Origin: JAFGJQ01 sp052034525
Lineage (GTDB): Bacteria > Planctomycetota > Phycisphaerae > UBA1845
Assembly (NCBI GenBank): GCA_052034525.1
Contig: JBPOIK010000020.1
Span: 1-47,886 of the forward strand
Length of the DNA stretch: 47,886 nucleotides
Reading direction: 5' to 3'
The translations under genes and the position numbers were made by a program. Position 1 is the stretch's first letter; each line of letters opens with the position of its first letter. Positions 23,625 through 31,360 of this stretch are shown piece by piece. Under the pieces are notes generated by a model. The model had not been told where the DNA came from. It saw only the letters and a list, made by a program, of their open reading frames with translations, and did no database searches.

Positions 23625-26513
23625 TCACTCCGCCACCGCGTCGGCGAGGTACTCCAGCAGGTGCCGGACGGGTGCGCCGGTGTGGTGTTCAATCTGGTGT
23701 CGGCAACTGAAGCCGGACACGGCGATCTGTGCCGCGCCCCGGGCCCGCACGGCCGGGAAAAGCACATCCTCGCCCACGGCTTTGGCCACGTCGTAATGGT
23801 CCGCTTCGTGTCCAAAAGAGCCGGCCATGCCGCAGCAGCCGCTGGGAATCTCCTGTCCGCTCAGACCCGGCACGGATTTCAGCAGTTGCACGGCGTTCGC
23901 CGTGCCGAACAGGGCCTTCTGGTGGCAGTGTCCGTGGTACAACAGGTTCAGTGCCTGCGGATTGAAGCGAATGGCTTGCGGCTCTTTCTCCAGCAGTCTG
24001 GCCAGAAAGTTCTCGACCATGTGTGTGCACTTGGCCACGTTGCGGGCCTCCGGCGTGCGGACAAACTGGGGATATTCATCGACCAGCGTGCTCACGCAGC
24101 TCGGCTCGCTCCCGACGATGGGAATGCCCAGGTCCGCGAAAGGCGTCAGCCGGGCCACGTTCCGTTCGGCCATGCCTTTGACCTCCGCCAGCAGCCCCTT
24201 GCTGATCAGCGGCCGCCCGCAGCATTCCGTATCGGGTACGACGACGGAGAAGCCGGCCGCTTCGAGCAGCTTCACCACCGCGATGCCCACCGCCGGCGTG
24301 TAGTAATTGGTCCACGTGTCGCAGAAATACACGATTCGACCGCGCGGGCCGGGGCGATTGGCGGCGGTCTTGCGGTGACGCCGCCACCAGTGGCGGAAGG
24401 TCCGACGGGCGTACGCCGGCATGGGGATGCGCCGATCGAAGCCGAAGAGCTTTTCGAAGAGCACCCGTGCGGGCCAGGAGCGCGCAATCCAGTTGCTCAT
24501 CGGAGCGAACCGGCTGCCCCACTTGGCCAGGTGGATGGAGTTGGCCACCATCCGGCTGCGAGCAGGCACGCCGACTTTCTGGTTGCGGTATGATAGATAC
24601 TCCGCCTTGAGCTTGGCGATGTCCGTTCCCGTGGGGCACTCGGTCTTGCAGGCCTTGCACGCCAGGCACAGATCCAGCACCTCGCCGATGACCGGGTCAT
24701 CCAGGCTTTCGATCAGGCCGCGGTTGGACAGGGCCATTCGCAGGGCATTGGCGCGAGCCCGGGTGCTGTGCATCTCGTCGCCGGTGGCCCGGTACGACGG
24801 ACACATCGTGCCCACCAGCCGCTGGCGACACTGGCCGACTCCGCTGCACATGGCGGCCAGCCCGGCCATTCCGCCGTACGCGTCATAATCCAGGTAGGTC
24901 TTGAGCGGCGTGGTTTCGTAGCCCTCGCCGTACCGCAGGTTCTCCGTCATCGGCCAGGGGTCGACGATTTTTCCCGGATTCAGGATGCCGTCGGGGTCAA
25001 AGGCGCGCTTGATATCGTGAAACGCCTGGACGATTGTCGGGCCGTACATTTTGGCGATCCATTCCGAGCGGATGATGCCGTCTCCGTGTTCGCCTGTCAT
25101 CGCCCCGCCGAACTCGAGCACCAGGCTGCTGACGCCGTCGGCGATCCGTCGCATGCGCGCCACGTCGGTGCCTTTCCTCAGGTTCAGCACCGGGCGGATG
25201 TGCAGGCAGCCGACGCTGGCATGGGCATAGTGACCGGATTCGGTCACGCCCTCCTTCGCGAACACCTCATGCACGCGGTGGATGTAGTCGAACAGCTTGT
25301 CGGCTCCGACCGATGCGTCCTCGACGAACTCGTACGGCTGTTCCTCTCCCGGCCGGGACATGAGCAGTCCGAAACCCGCCTTACGCACTTCCCAGACGTC
25401 ATTCTGTCGCGCGTCCGTCAGCCGGACGCATGCGTACCCGGTGCGCGCGGCCTTCAGTTCCGCCTCCAGGCGGTCCAGGCGGGCGTTCAGCATGGCCGGA
25501 TCGTCGTCAAACAGCTCCACGACGATCAGCGCGGCCGGATCGTCCTCCAGAAAGACATTGGCGCGGGCGGCCATGATCGGGTTGGCGCGCGCGGCGTCCA
25601 GGATGAGCTTGTCCACCAGTTCCACGGCGGCCGGCTTGTGCGCCAGCATGGGCGCTACGCACGCCAGGGCCTCCATCAGCTCGTGGAAGTGCAACACGAG
25701 CAGACCTTTGGCTTTCGGCAGGGGGGTGAGCTGCAAGAGCATCTCGGTAATGAGGCAGAGCGTGCCTTCACTGCCGCTCAGCAGGCCGATCGGATTCATG
25801 TGCGGTGCTCGAGCGATCAGACGGTCCAGCGCATAGCCCCCGTTGCTGCGGAGCACCTTGGGGTATCGGGCGAGGATCTCGTCGCGATACTCCGTGCCTA
25901 CCCGGGTCAGCATTTCCATCGTTCCGGCCGCGAGCGATCCGTTCGCGGCCGATCCGTCCGAGAGCCCCTGGCGGTTCCAGACCGCTACCGACCCGTCGGA
26001 AAGGACCGTGGTCATCTCCAGAATGTGGTCCACGGTTCGACCGTAGAGAATGGAATGCGCGCCGCAGGAGTTGTTGGCGGCCATTCCCCCAAGGGTGGCC
26101 CGGCTGCTGGTGGCGACATCCACGGCGAATTGGAACCCCAGCCGGCCCAGTTCGGCGTTCAACTCGTCCAGCACGACGCCCGGTTGGACCCGGGCGGTGC
26201 GGGCCGCGGTGTCGATGTTGAGAGTGCGGTTCATGTAGCGGGAGAAGTCCATCTGGAGGCCCGGTCCGACGGCCGCGCCGGTGAGGCCGGTCCCCGCGCC
26301 GCGGGGGGTGATGGAGACGTCGTGTTTCCGACACGCGCGGACCGCCGCCGCCACGTCTTGCGTGGACCGGGGCATGACCACGCCGACAGGCGTGATCTGG
26401 TAGATGCTGGCGTCCGTTGAGTAGATTGCGCGCGTCAGCTTGTCGAAACGCACGTCGCCCTGGAGGGTTTGGGTCAGGGTGTCGCGCAGTGCGGCGGAGT
26501 TGTTATCGGGCAT
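23625..26513 (-). CDS. FAD-linked oxidase with Fe-S and CCG domains (D-lactate/D-2-hydroxyglutarate dehydrogenase type)
   Basis: A 962-residue fusion similar to YdiJ-type 2-hydroxyacid dehydrogenases. Order: FAD_binding_4 domain (about 30-260) with TPRGAGTGLTGAAVGPGLQM and GGMAANNSCGAHSILYG; FAD_oxidase_C (about 270-530) with HYAHASVGCLHIRP and GGAMTGEHGDGIIRSEW; then two 4Fe-4S motifs, CSGVGQCRQRLVGTMCP and CLACKACKTECPTGTD; then two CCG heterodisulfide-reductase-type motifs (TECCGRPLIS, SGCCGMAGSFGHE). It would oxidise a D-2-hydroxyacid and pass electrons to the quinone or an electron carrier. ATG 26513 (MPDNNSAAL) is chosen with AAGGA 11 bases upstream; the frame stays open far upstream but without domain character. 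Confidence 0.92.
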   Translation of the reverse strand: MPDNNSAALRDTLTQTLQGDVRFDKLTRAIYSTDASIYQITPVGVVMPRSTQDVAAAVRACRKHDVSITPRGAGTGLTGAAVGPGLQMDFSRYMNRTLNIDTAARTARVQPGVVLDELNAELGRLGFQFAVDVATSSRATLGGMAANNSCGAHSILYGRTVDHILEMTTVLSDGSVAVWNRQGLSDGSAANGSLAAGTMEMLTRVGTEYRDEILARYPKVLRSNGGYALDRLIARAPHMNPIGLLSGSEGTLCLITEMLLQLTPLPKAKGLLVLHFHELMEALACVAPMLAHKPAAVELVDKLILDAARANPIMAARANVFLEDDPAALIVVELFDDDPAMLNARLDRLEAELKAARTGYACVRLTDARQNDVWEVRKAGFGLLMSRPGEEQPYEFVEDASVGADKLFDYIHRVHEVFAKEGVTESGHYAHASVGCLHIRPVLNLRKGTDVARMRRIADGVSSLVLEFGGAMTGEHGDGIIRSEWIAKMYGPTIVQAFHDIKRAFDPDGILNPGKIVDPWPMTENLRYGEGYETTPLKTYLDYDAYGGMAGLAAMCSGVGQCRQRLVGTMCPSYRATGDEMHSTRARANALRMALSNRGLIESLDDPVIGEVLDLCLACKACKTECPTGTDIAKLKAEYLSYRNQKVGVPARSRMVANSIHLAKWGSRFAPMSNWIARSWPARVLFEKLFGFDRRIPMPAYARRTFRHWWRRHRKTAANRPGPRGRIVYFCDTWTNYYTPAVGIAVVKLLEAAGFSVVVPDTECCGRPLISKGLLAEVKGMAERNVARLTPFADLGIPIVGSEPSCVSTLVDEYPQFVRTPEARNVAKCTHMVENFLARLLEKEPQAIRFNPQALNLLYHGHCHQKALFGTANAVQLLKSVPGLSGQEIPSGCCGMAGSFGHEADHYDVAKAVGEDVLFPAVRARGAAQIAVSGFSCRHQIEHHTGAPVRHLLEYLADAVAE

Positions 26514-26689
26514 GGACGATCGAATCCTTCGCGTTACGGGTTTATGCGGACCAATCGAGGCCGCCGGGCGACGCTCGATACGGATCGCGCTATTGTAACG
26601 GGTAGACCGCTGGGGCGACAGCATCGCATCGCGCCGCCGCCGGCTGTCGTCGGCTCCGCGCCGCCCCGCCCTGACCGCCCGGCCCGGCG

Positions 26690-26777
26690 GGGAACCCACG
26701 TGGCTCGTGTTCCCGCCACAGGCCCGTTTGCGGGCCCCGCCTGTGGAAGGCGTGCAGCGCGCGGAAGCCGCCGCGCG
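26690..26777. repeat. Three adjacent perfect inverted repeats (REP-like hairpin cluster)
   Basis: GGGAAC (26690-26695) pairs with GTTCCC (26709-26714). CCACAGG (26716-26722) pairs with CCTGTGG (26740-26746), with an inner CCCG/CGGG. CGCGCGG (26758-26764) pairs with CCGCGCG (26771-26777). The stems are only 1-11 bases apart. They lie 180 bases upstream of the FAD/Fe-S gene and none has a U-tract, so they are not simple terminators. Confidence 0.6.
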
Positions 26778-27411
26778 GATTTGAAACCTTGCGGGGGGCG
26801 CGGTGCCGGCCAGGCGGTCGGGAGCGTGCGCGCCGTCTGGCGGCGGTTGCGTATGCGGCATCTTTCGCCAGGTCCGCGCTGCGGGGGGAGCGAGGGGCGT
26901 GGCCGAGGGGCCGGGCTCGGATCCTTGCTCGGCAACACGCGAGCAAGACGTGCGGTTGGGCGGCGGGCGAAGGTGACTTTGGCGGACATGCTGGGGCTCG
27001 CGATGACCGTCGGCGTTGAATGCTCTGCGAACGAGGGCAGTCACAAGGTCCGCGTGTCGCTTGCGCGCGGCGCCGGGCGAAGATGGAACATGGAGGGAGG
27101 TCACTGAAGGGATCACAGGTCGCGAACGAATCTCCAGTGACAGGTTTCTGGTGGCGAAGGGCGGACGGATCGCGGATGGCGAATTCACGAATTGCGAGTT
27201 CCGGGTGGAAGCGAAGGGGCGGTTGAACGCCAACCGAGTGTTCGCTTGCCGGGCTGCGCTGCATGAGCCCCCACGATTATGACTCAGTATGCGGCAGAAA
27301 ACGTGTTGCCCAGTCTGCCTGGGTGGCCGGTCTTGCCCGAAATTTCGTGGCCAGAAGGCAAAATATCGGGGTGGGGAGGGCAGATGCCCGGGGGAAAAGG
27401 CAGAAGAAAAC

Positions 27412-27506
27412 GAGGGACCGAGGGATGGAGGGAAAGAGGGACCGAGGGATCGAGGGACGGAGGGGCGGAGAAACGCAGAAACTGGGAAACGGAGAAACGC
27501 AGAAAC
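27412..27506 (+). repeat. Left octamer array (GAGGGANN) and 17-base direct repeat
   Basis: Seven consecutive 8-base units of the form GAGGGA(C/T)(C/G) or close variants run from 27412 to 27467. They are followed by two perfect copies of a 17-base unit starting CGGAGAAACGC at 27466-27482 and 27490-27506. Eight is not a multiple of three, so this is not a coding repeat. The reverse complement of the octamer is the unit of the array at 29726-29939. Confidence 0.8.
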
Positions 27507-27822
27507 GAAGGGGAATCCCGACCGGTCGGGACGGCGCGGCGGGGCAGGCCCCGGTTTCGATGGACGGGAGGGACACATCGGACGGATGGAACGTTTCGGA
27601 CACGGAGCGTTACGCACGTCGTCGAGGTGGGAGCAGGTTTTGTCGGTGCGACACCAAGGGGGAGGATGGGAGCGTCGATGGCACAGGGGGCGATCTGCGT
27701 TTTGATGGGGACGCTGCATAGGACGATGATGGTGCAGTGCTCAAGACCGGAGGGTGGGATGGCCCGCAGTTTCTCTTACATCCATGGCAAGTGGCGGGCG
27801 ATGAAGCTGGGCCCGGCATAGC

Positions 27823-28968
27823 CTACCGACCGCACGCTTCGAAGGAGTCGCGGATCAGCGGTGCGGCCTGCTCCAACTGCGGGAGGCCACTTATGGCCAA
27901 TTCGAAGTTGCCGCTGCCCCAATGAGCAACGTTAGAAACGTCTCTCGAGAAGGCCGGCGGGTTGGGAACTCTGCTGTACTTGAGCTGCAGCCAGACGCGC
28001 AGTCCGCTCTTCTGAATGTGAATACTGCAAAATCCGCGCTTTCCACGGTGATAAGCAATACATTTCGCGAGGTATCGCTTCGTAATATCATCGGAGCCGA
28101 GCGACAGACATAGCCGGTCAACCGCTCGATACAGTTCGACGGCTTCTTTCGGCTTCCCGGCAAGGTGATGCGCCTCGTTGTAGGGCGACTCGGACTTCGT
28201 AGCTCGTCGAATACGCCTGGCCTTTTTCGGGGCTTCGATGGGTTCACCCACCGACATGTCCATTCCGGGACTGACGCCGGCGGCAATGAGCCCGCCGACT
28301 GCGGATCTTCGCCAAATGCGGGAAAGGCTTTCCTTGATTTGCTGTGGCGTTATCGTCTGATCGCCCATTGATTCGCGAACGATCTTCAGAAGGGGCCGAG
28401 GCGCGGCCGCCATGATCTTGTCCAGCGCCTTGCGCACCTTTCCGTCCATAAACGTCTGCTCTCCCAGTCTGTCCAGCGTTCCTTTGGCGATCTCCTCGCG
28501 CGAGAAACGCCACATTTGCCGGGCAATATCCGACACTAACATGCCCTCTGAGTCCCGAGGATCGATGGAGACCTCATACATGAGCTTGTCCGGAGCGGGG
28601 CAATTTTCGATGCTCCGGTACACTTTCCATGTCAGTCCGTTCGTGAGGATGCACCAGACGATGCCGCCGCTATTGGCGTAATTGACAACCTGGGTGATTG
28701 CCTTGACATCGGTCAACGGATCCTCAAGTGCCTTGGCTTCGACAAACAGCACGCATTTTCTGTTAAGCTTGAGACCGTAGTCGACTGATTTGCCATCAAC
28801 CGTCGGATACTCCAACTGAACTTCGTCAGGGTCGCGGACGTCCCATCCGAGGGCTTCCAAGAGCGGGTCGATCACGATTGTCCTTGTTGGAGTTTCTTTG
28901 AGGGCGTGCCTGCGCAACACGTCGAGCTTCGCGCGAGTAGCCTCGATCAGTTGAACGAGCTTGTTCAT
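27823..28968 (-). CDS. Restriction-type nuclease: HsdR N-terminal domain fused to DUF5655
   Basis: A 381-residue protein. Residues about 25-125 are a PD-(D/E)xK nuclease fold like the N-terminus of type I restriction subunit HsdR: D63 in KSVDYGL, E77 and K79 in VLFVEAKAL, and the Q-x-x-x-Y motif ITQVVNYANS (Q93, Y97). A helical middle region precedes a C-terminal DUF5655 domain (about 275-378) with LYRAVDRLCLSLGSDD and RDVSNVAHWGSGNFELAI. This fusion is known as a stand-alone or accessory nuclease; no HsdS or helicase is near. GGGAG is 8 bases before ATG 28968. Its start overlaps the stop of the methyltransferase remnant by ATGA. Confidence 0.85.
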   Translation of the reverse strand: MNKLVQLIEATRAKLDVLRRHALKETPTRTIVIDPLLEALGWDVRDPDEVQLEYPTVDGKSVDYGLKLNRKCVLFVEAKALEDPLTDVKAITQVVNYANSGGIVWCILTNGLTWKVYRSIENCPAPDKLMYEVSIDPRDSEGMLVSDIARQMWRFSREEIAKGTLDRLGEQTFMDGKVRKALDKIMAAAPRPLLKIVRESMGDQTITPQQIKESLSRIWRRSAVGGLIAAGVSPGMDMSVGEPIEAPKKARRIRRATKSESPYNEAHHLAGKPKEAVELYRAVDRLCLSLGSDDITKRYLAKCIAYHRGKRGFCSIHIQKSGLRVWLQLKYSRVPNPPAFSRDVSNVAHWGSGNFELAISGLPQLEQAAPLIRDSFEACGR

Positions 28969-29513
28969 GGGAGTTGCTCCCGACTGGTGCCGTGGGAACG
29001 TGCAGGCTGCGGATTGCTCGCGCATCCGTCGCGTCGACAGCAGAAACTGGCAGCCCATCGGCGCACGCGAGGCAGTGCGACGGAGCGCGGCCGCATGCAG
29101 TCGATCCAGGCCGCCGTCGTGGCGTGGCAGGGCTCGAAGCGTGCCGGGGATCCGCTCGGTTGCGCTCGCGCCTCTGATCGCTCGCCCCAGAGAAGGTCGC
29201 GGCTGCTGTTGGCGCCGGACACGCGACGCGGGCGCGACCCGCGCGGAGTCGCTTCATGGCGTGTCGGGCATCCAGGGTTGAACGGCGAGTCGATGCAGAA
29301 CAGGTCGACGCGGCGGTCCGGCAGCCTTTGGAGCTGGTCAAGACAGTCTCCACATTGCACCATCCGTATATCCACAACCGGCGACGGCGGGCCGCTGCGC
29401 ATGACGGGCGGGGTTGGTGCCGCAGGCGTGCCGCGAGCGGCCTTGGGCTCGCCAACCTTGCCGGCGGCGGGCTGAGGGCCGGGACGTCTGGTTGGTGTGT
29501 GTTTGCGGGCCAT
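28965..29513 (-). pseudogene. Remnant of a site-specific DNA methyltransferase
   Basis: An open frame of 182 codons with partial N-terminal methyltransferase content. Residues 51-79 read MVQCGDCLDQLQRLPDRRVD then LFCIDSPFN, matching the GDCLxxLxxLPDxxVDLIxxDPPF pattern, with motif IV DPPF altered to DSPF. Residues about 130-150 (HATTAAWIDCMRPRSVALPR) match the segment that follows in this family. The stretch between is scrambled and too long, and the SAM-binding and later motifs are missing. Either frameshift decay or an internal rearrangement removed most of a gene normally about twice this length or more. It ends in ATGA overlap with the nuclease. Confidence 0.7.
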
Positions 29514-29626
29514 GCGCGCAGTATACACGACAGGGTGTCGGGTGTGAAGGGTGGGGATGGTCAGCAGCCCGGCTGCGAGAGAATTATAGAAAGGGAATTA
29601 GGGGAGCTGACGTTTTCCCCCGGCGG

Positions 29627-29670
29627 AACCCGGGGGCACTGACTGGCCGGCTGAAGTCGGCCGGGGCATC
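29627..29670. repeat. Tandem hairpins next to the right octamer array
   Basis: CCCCCGG (29627-29633) pairs with CCGGGGG (29640-29646). Just after it GGCCGGC, loop TGAA, GTCGGCC forms a second stem with one G-T pair (about 29653-29670). Paired GC-rich stems of this sort resemble REP elements. They stand between the methyltransferase remnant and the repeat array. Confidence 0.55.
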
Positions 29671-29725
29671 CGATCTGCGTCTTTTGTGTCGAGGTCGGCG
29701 GCTGTCGCGGCCGGATCTCTTCGTT

Positions 29726-29939
29726 CTCCCTTCCTTGACCCCTTGCTCCCTCAATCCTTCGCCCCTTCAATCCCTCGCTCCCTCGATCCCTTGTCCCCTC
29801 AATCCCTCGATGCCTTGCTCCCTCGCCCCCTTGCTCCCTTGATCCCTCGATCCCTTGCTCCCTTGATCCCTCGATCCCTCGATCCCTTGATCCCTCGATC
29901 CCTTGATCCCTCAATCCCTTGATCCCTCGCTCCCTCGCC
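29726..29939 (+). repeat. Right octamer array, about 27 units of (G/A)(A/C)TCCCT(C/T)
   Basis: A nearly unbroken run of 8-base units such as GATCCCTC and GATCCCTT, about 214 bases. The middle and right parts are most regular; the left end (29726-29800) is more degenerate, as in an ageing array. Read on the other strand the unit is GAGGGATC, the unit of the left array at 27412-27467. Open frames across it (repeating Pro-Arg-Ser-Leu) are artefacts of the repeat. Confidence 0.88.
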
Positions 29940-30071
29940 CTGCGCCACCGGGTCGGTTCCGGTGTGTCGTTGACGTCATGTCGGGCGGAGGTAGGATCGC
30001 GCGGGTCGGGTGGACGGAGTGCGTCGGGGCGGAATCGATGGGCCCTGCTGGGTGAGAAAGGTCTGTTTTCG

Positions 30072-30611
30072 ATGAAGACACAATCGCTTTGGCTGATCGT
30101 TGCGCTGGTGGTGTCGTCGTTCGCGGGCGGGGCGCTGGTGACCGTGGCCCAGGAACAGGCCGTGGGGCAGGATGCCAAGCCGCGGATGACGACAGACATC
30201 GTCCAGGCGGAAGCATTCATCATCAAGGATCGGGCGGGGGTGGCGCGGGCCGTACTCAACGCCTCGCCCGACGGGATTGTGGCGTTGACCCTGCGCGATG
30301 CCCGGGGCCGCGAGCGGGTTCGGTTGAGCACCTCCGCGGACGGCGAGTCGGACGTGGCCGTGCTGGCGGACGAGGGCTCTTATCGAGTGCGTTTGAATCC
30401 CGCCGGGCTCCAACTGCGCGACGAGAACGGGCACCCTCGCGCCTGGCTGCGTCTGGATCACGACGGCTCGCCCAGCCTGGTTCTGCTGGACGGCCGGTCC
30501 GAGGGGCGGGCCGTGCTCGGTGCGGCTCGCTTCGCCGACGGCGACAGTCGGCCGGAGTCTTCCCTGGTGCTCCTGGGCGAGAACCAGCAGACCCTGTTCG
30601 CCGTCCCGTGA
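30072..30611 (+). CDS. Exported or membrane-anchored repeat protein, function unknown
   Basis: A 179-residue protein with an N-terminal signal or anchor (MKTQSLWLIVALVVSSFAGG). The rest is a regular series of beta hairpins, each ending in a short Asp/Gly turn: FIIKDRAGVARAVLNASPDG, LRDARGRERVRLSTSADGES, LRDENGHPRAWLRLDHDGSP. The pattern is roughly one hairpin per 20 residues, suggesting a small beta-solenoid or propeller. ATG 30072 is chosen because the upstream frame runs out of the octamer array. It precedes the lipoprotein-ABC exporter pair by 143 bases on the same strand. Confidence 0.65.
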   Translation: MKTQSLWLIVALVVSSFAGGALVTVAQEQAVGQDAKPRMTTDIVQAEAFIIKDRAGVARAVLNASPDGIVALTLRDARGRERVRLSTSADGESDVAVLADEGSYRVRLNPAGLQLRDENGHPRAWLRLDHDGSPSLVLLDGRSEGRAVLGAARFADGDSRPESSLVLLGENQQTLFAVP

Positions 30612-30754
30612 GCCTGCCGGAAAGCCGAACCGGCGTGGTTTTGGGCTGGTCGGCTGGGTGAAGTGCGGAGGCGGGCCGGTGGGTTCTTGTGCCCGGTTTG
30701 CCGTATAGGCCGGTTGTCGGTATCATTCGCGCGCTGCGAAGGAGCATAGGCGCG

Positions 30755-31360
30755 GTGCATGACAAACTGGGCAAATTCGTGCGTTCATTGGCGTTGTGTG
30801 TGATGGTCGGGTGGGCTCTTTGCGGCTGTCACCGGCATGAGCCTGTTGATAAAGGTCGCACCGCGCCGCCACCGCGCGCGGCCGTCGTGGATTTCTCGGC
30901 GGACGTGGTGCCGGACGATCCGTCCGTAACCGCCTTCATCCGGCAGGTGGTGGACACGTGCGTGTCCGGTGATTACGAGGCGTTCCGGCTTCTGTGGAAT
31001 GCCCGCGAAGACCCGTATCCGCGCGATGCCTTCGAACGCGGCTGGCGTGCGGTTCAGCGGGTGACGTTCGTTCACATCCGGAAATTCCGTCGTCGTGCGG
31101 AGGGTGACATCGCTTACGGGGTTCGCGCCCGCGTGGAACTGGACGATTCCATGCCGGAGCCGCGGCGGGAGGTGGTATTCCTCATCATTCGTGAGGTCGG
31201 AGAGTGGCGACTGGCTCGCCCGCCGGCGGGGCTGTCGGAACTGTTGGCGGACACGCCGGACGCCGCATCCGACGAGGTTGCGGGCACCACGCAACCGACG
31301 TCCATGCCGGCGAGTCCGCCTGACATTCTGACGAGTCCCGAGGAACCGGCCCGTCCATGA
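30755..31360 (+). CDS. Lipoprotein coupled to the ABC exporter
   Basis: About 201 residues, starting at GTG 30755 with GGAG 10 bases upstream. A lipoprotein signal ends in WALCGC (lipid-bearing Cys at residue 25). Residues about 50-150 form a compact alpha/beta domain with an NTF2-like feel (VTAFIRQVVDTCVSGDYEAF, then FVHIRKFRRRAEGDIAYGVR and EVVFLIIREVGEWRLARPP). A Thr/Pro-rich tail follows. The stop overlaps the ABC transporter start (ATGA), so the two are very likely made together and may act together. Confidence 0.7.
   Translation: MHDKLGKFVRSLALCVMVGWALCGCHRHEPVDKGRTAPPPRAAVVDFSADVVPDDPSVTAFIRQVVDTCVSGDYEAFRLLWNAREDPYPRDAFERGWRAVQRVTFVHIRKFRRRAEGDIAYGVRARVELDDSMPEPRREVVFLIIREVGEWRLARPPAGLSELLADTPDAASDEVAGTTQPTSMPASPPDILTSPEEPARP

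Larger units (their letters stand above)
26514..27822. other. Gene-free accessory stretch of about 1.3 kb
   Basis: No frame has recognisable domain content; open frames are long only because of high GC. It holds a cluster of hairpins (26690-26777), then featureless GC-rich sequence, then the left octamer array and a 17-base direct repeat (27412-27506). The restriction remnant begins just past its end. It has the look of degraded or mobile DNA. Confidence 0.55.

Noticed and set aside
26514..27719. In-frame upstream extension of the FAD/Fe-S gene (about 400 codons)
   Set aside because: The extension has no domain, contains Pro/Ser/Arg-rich sequence read from the octamer array, and the FAD domain begins right after ATG 26513.
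29686..29922. Pro-Arg-Ser-Leu repeat proteins on either strand
   Set aside because: They are translations of the octamer DNA array; the unit length of eight makes the peptide repeat every 24 bases in any frame.
27412..29939. CRISPR array
   Set aside because: The repeats are contiguous 8-base units with no spacers, and no cas gene is near.
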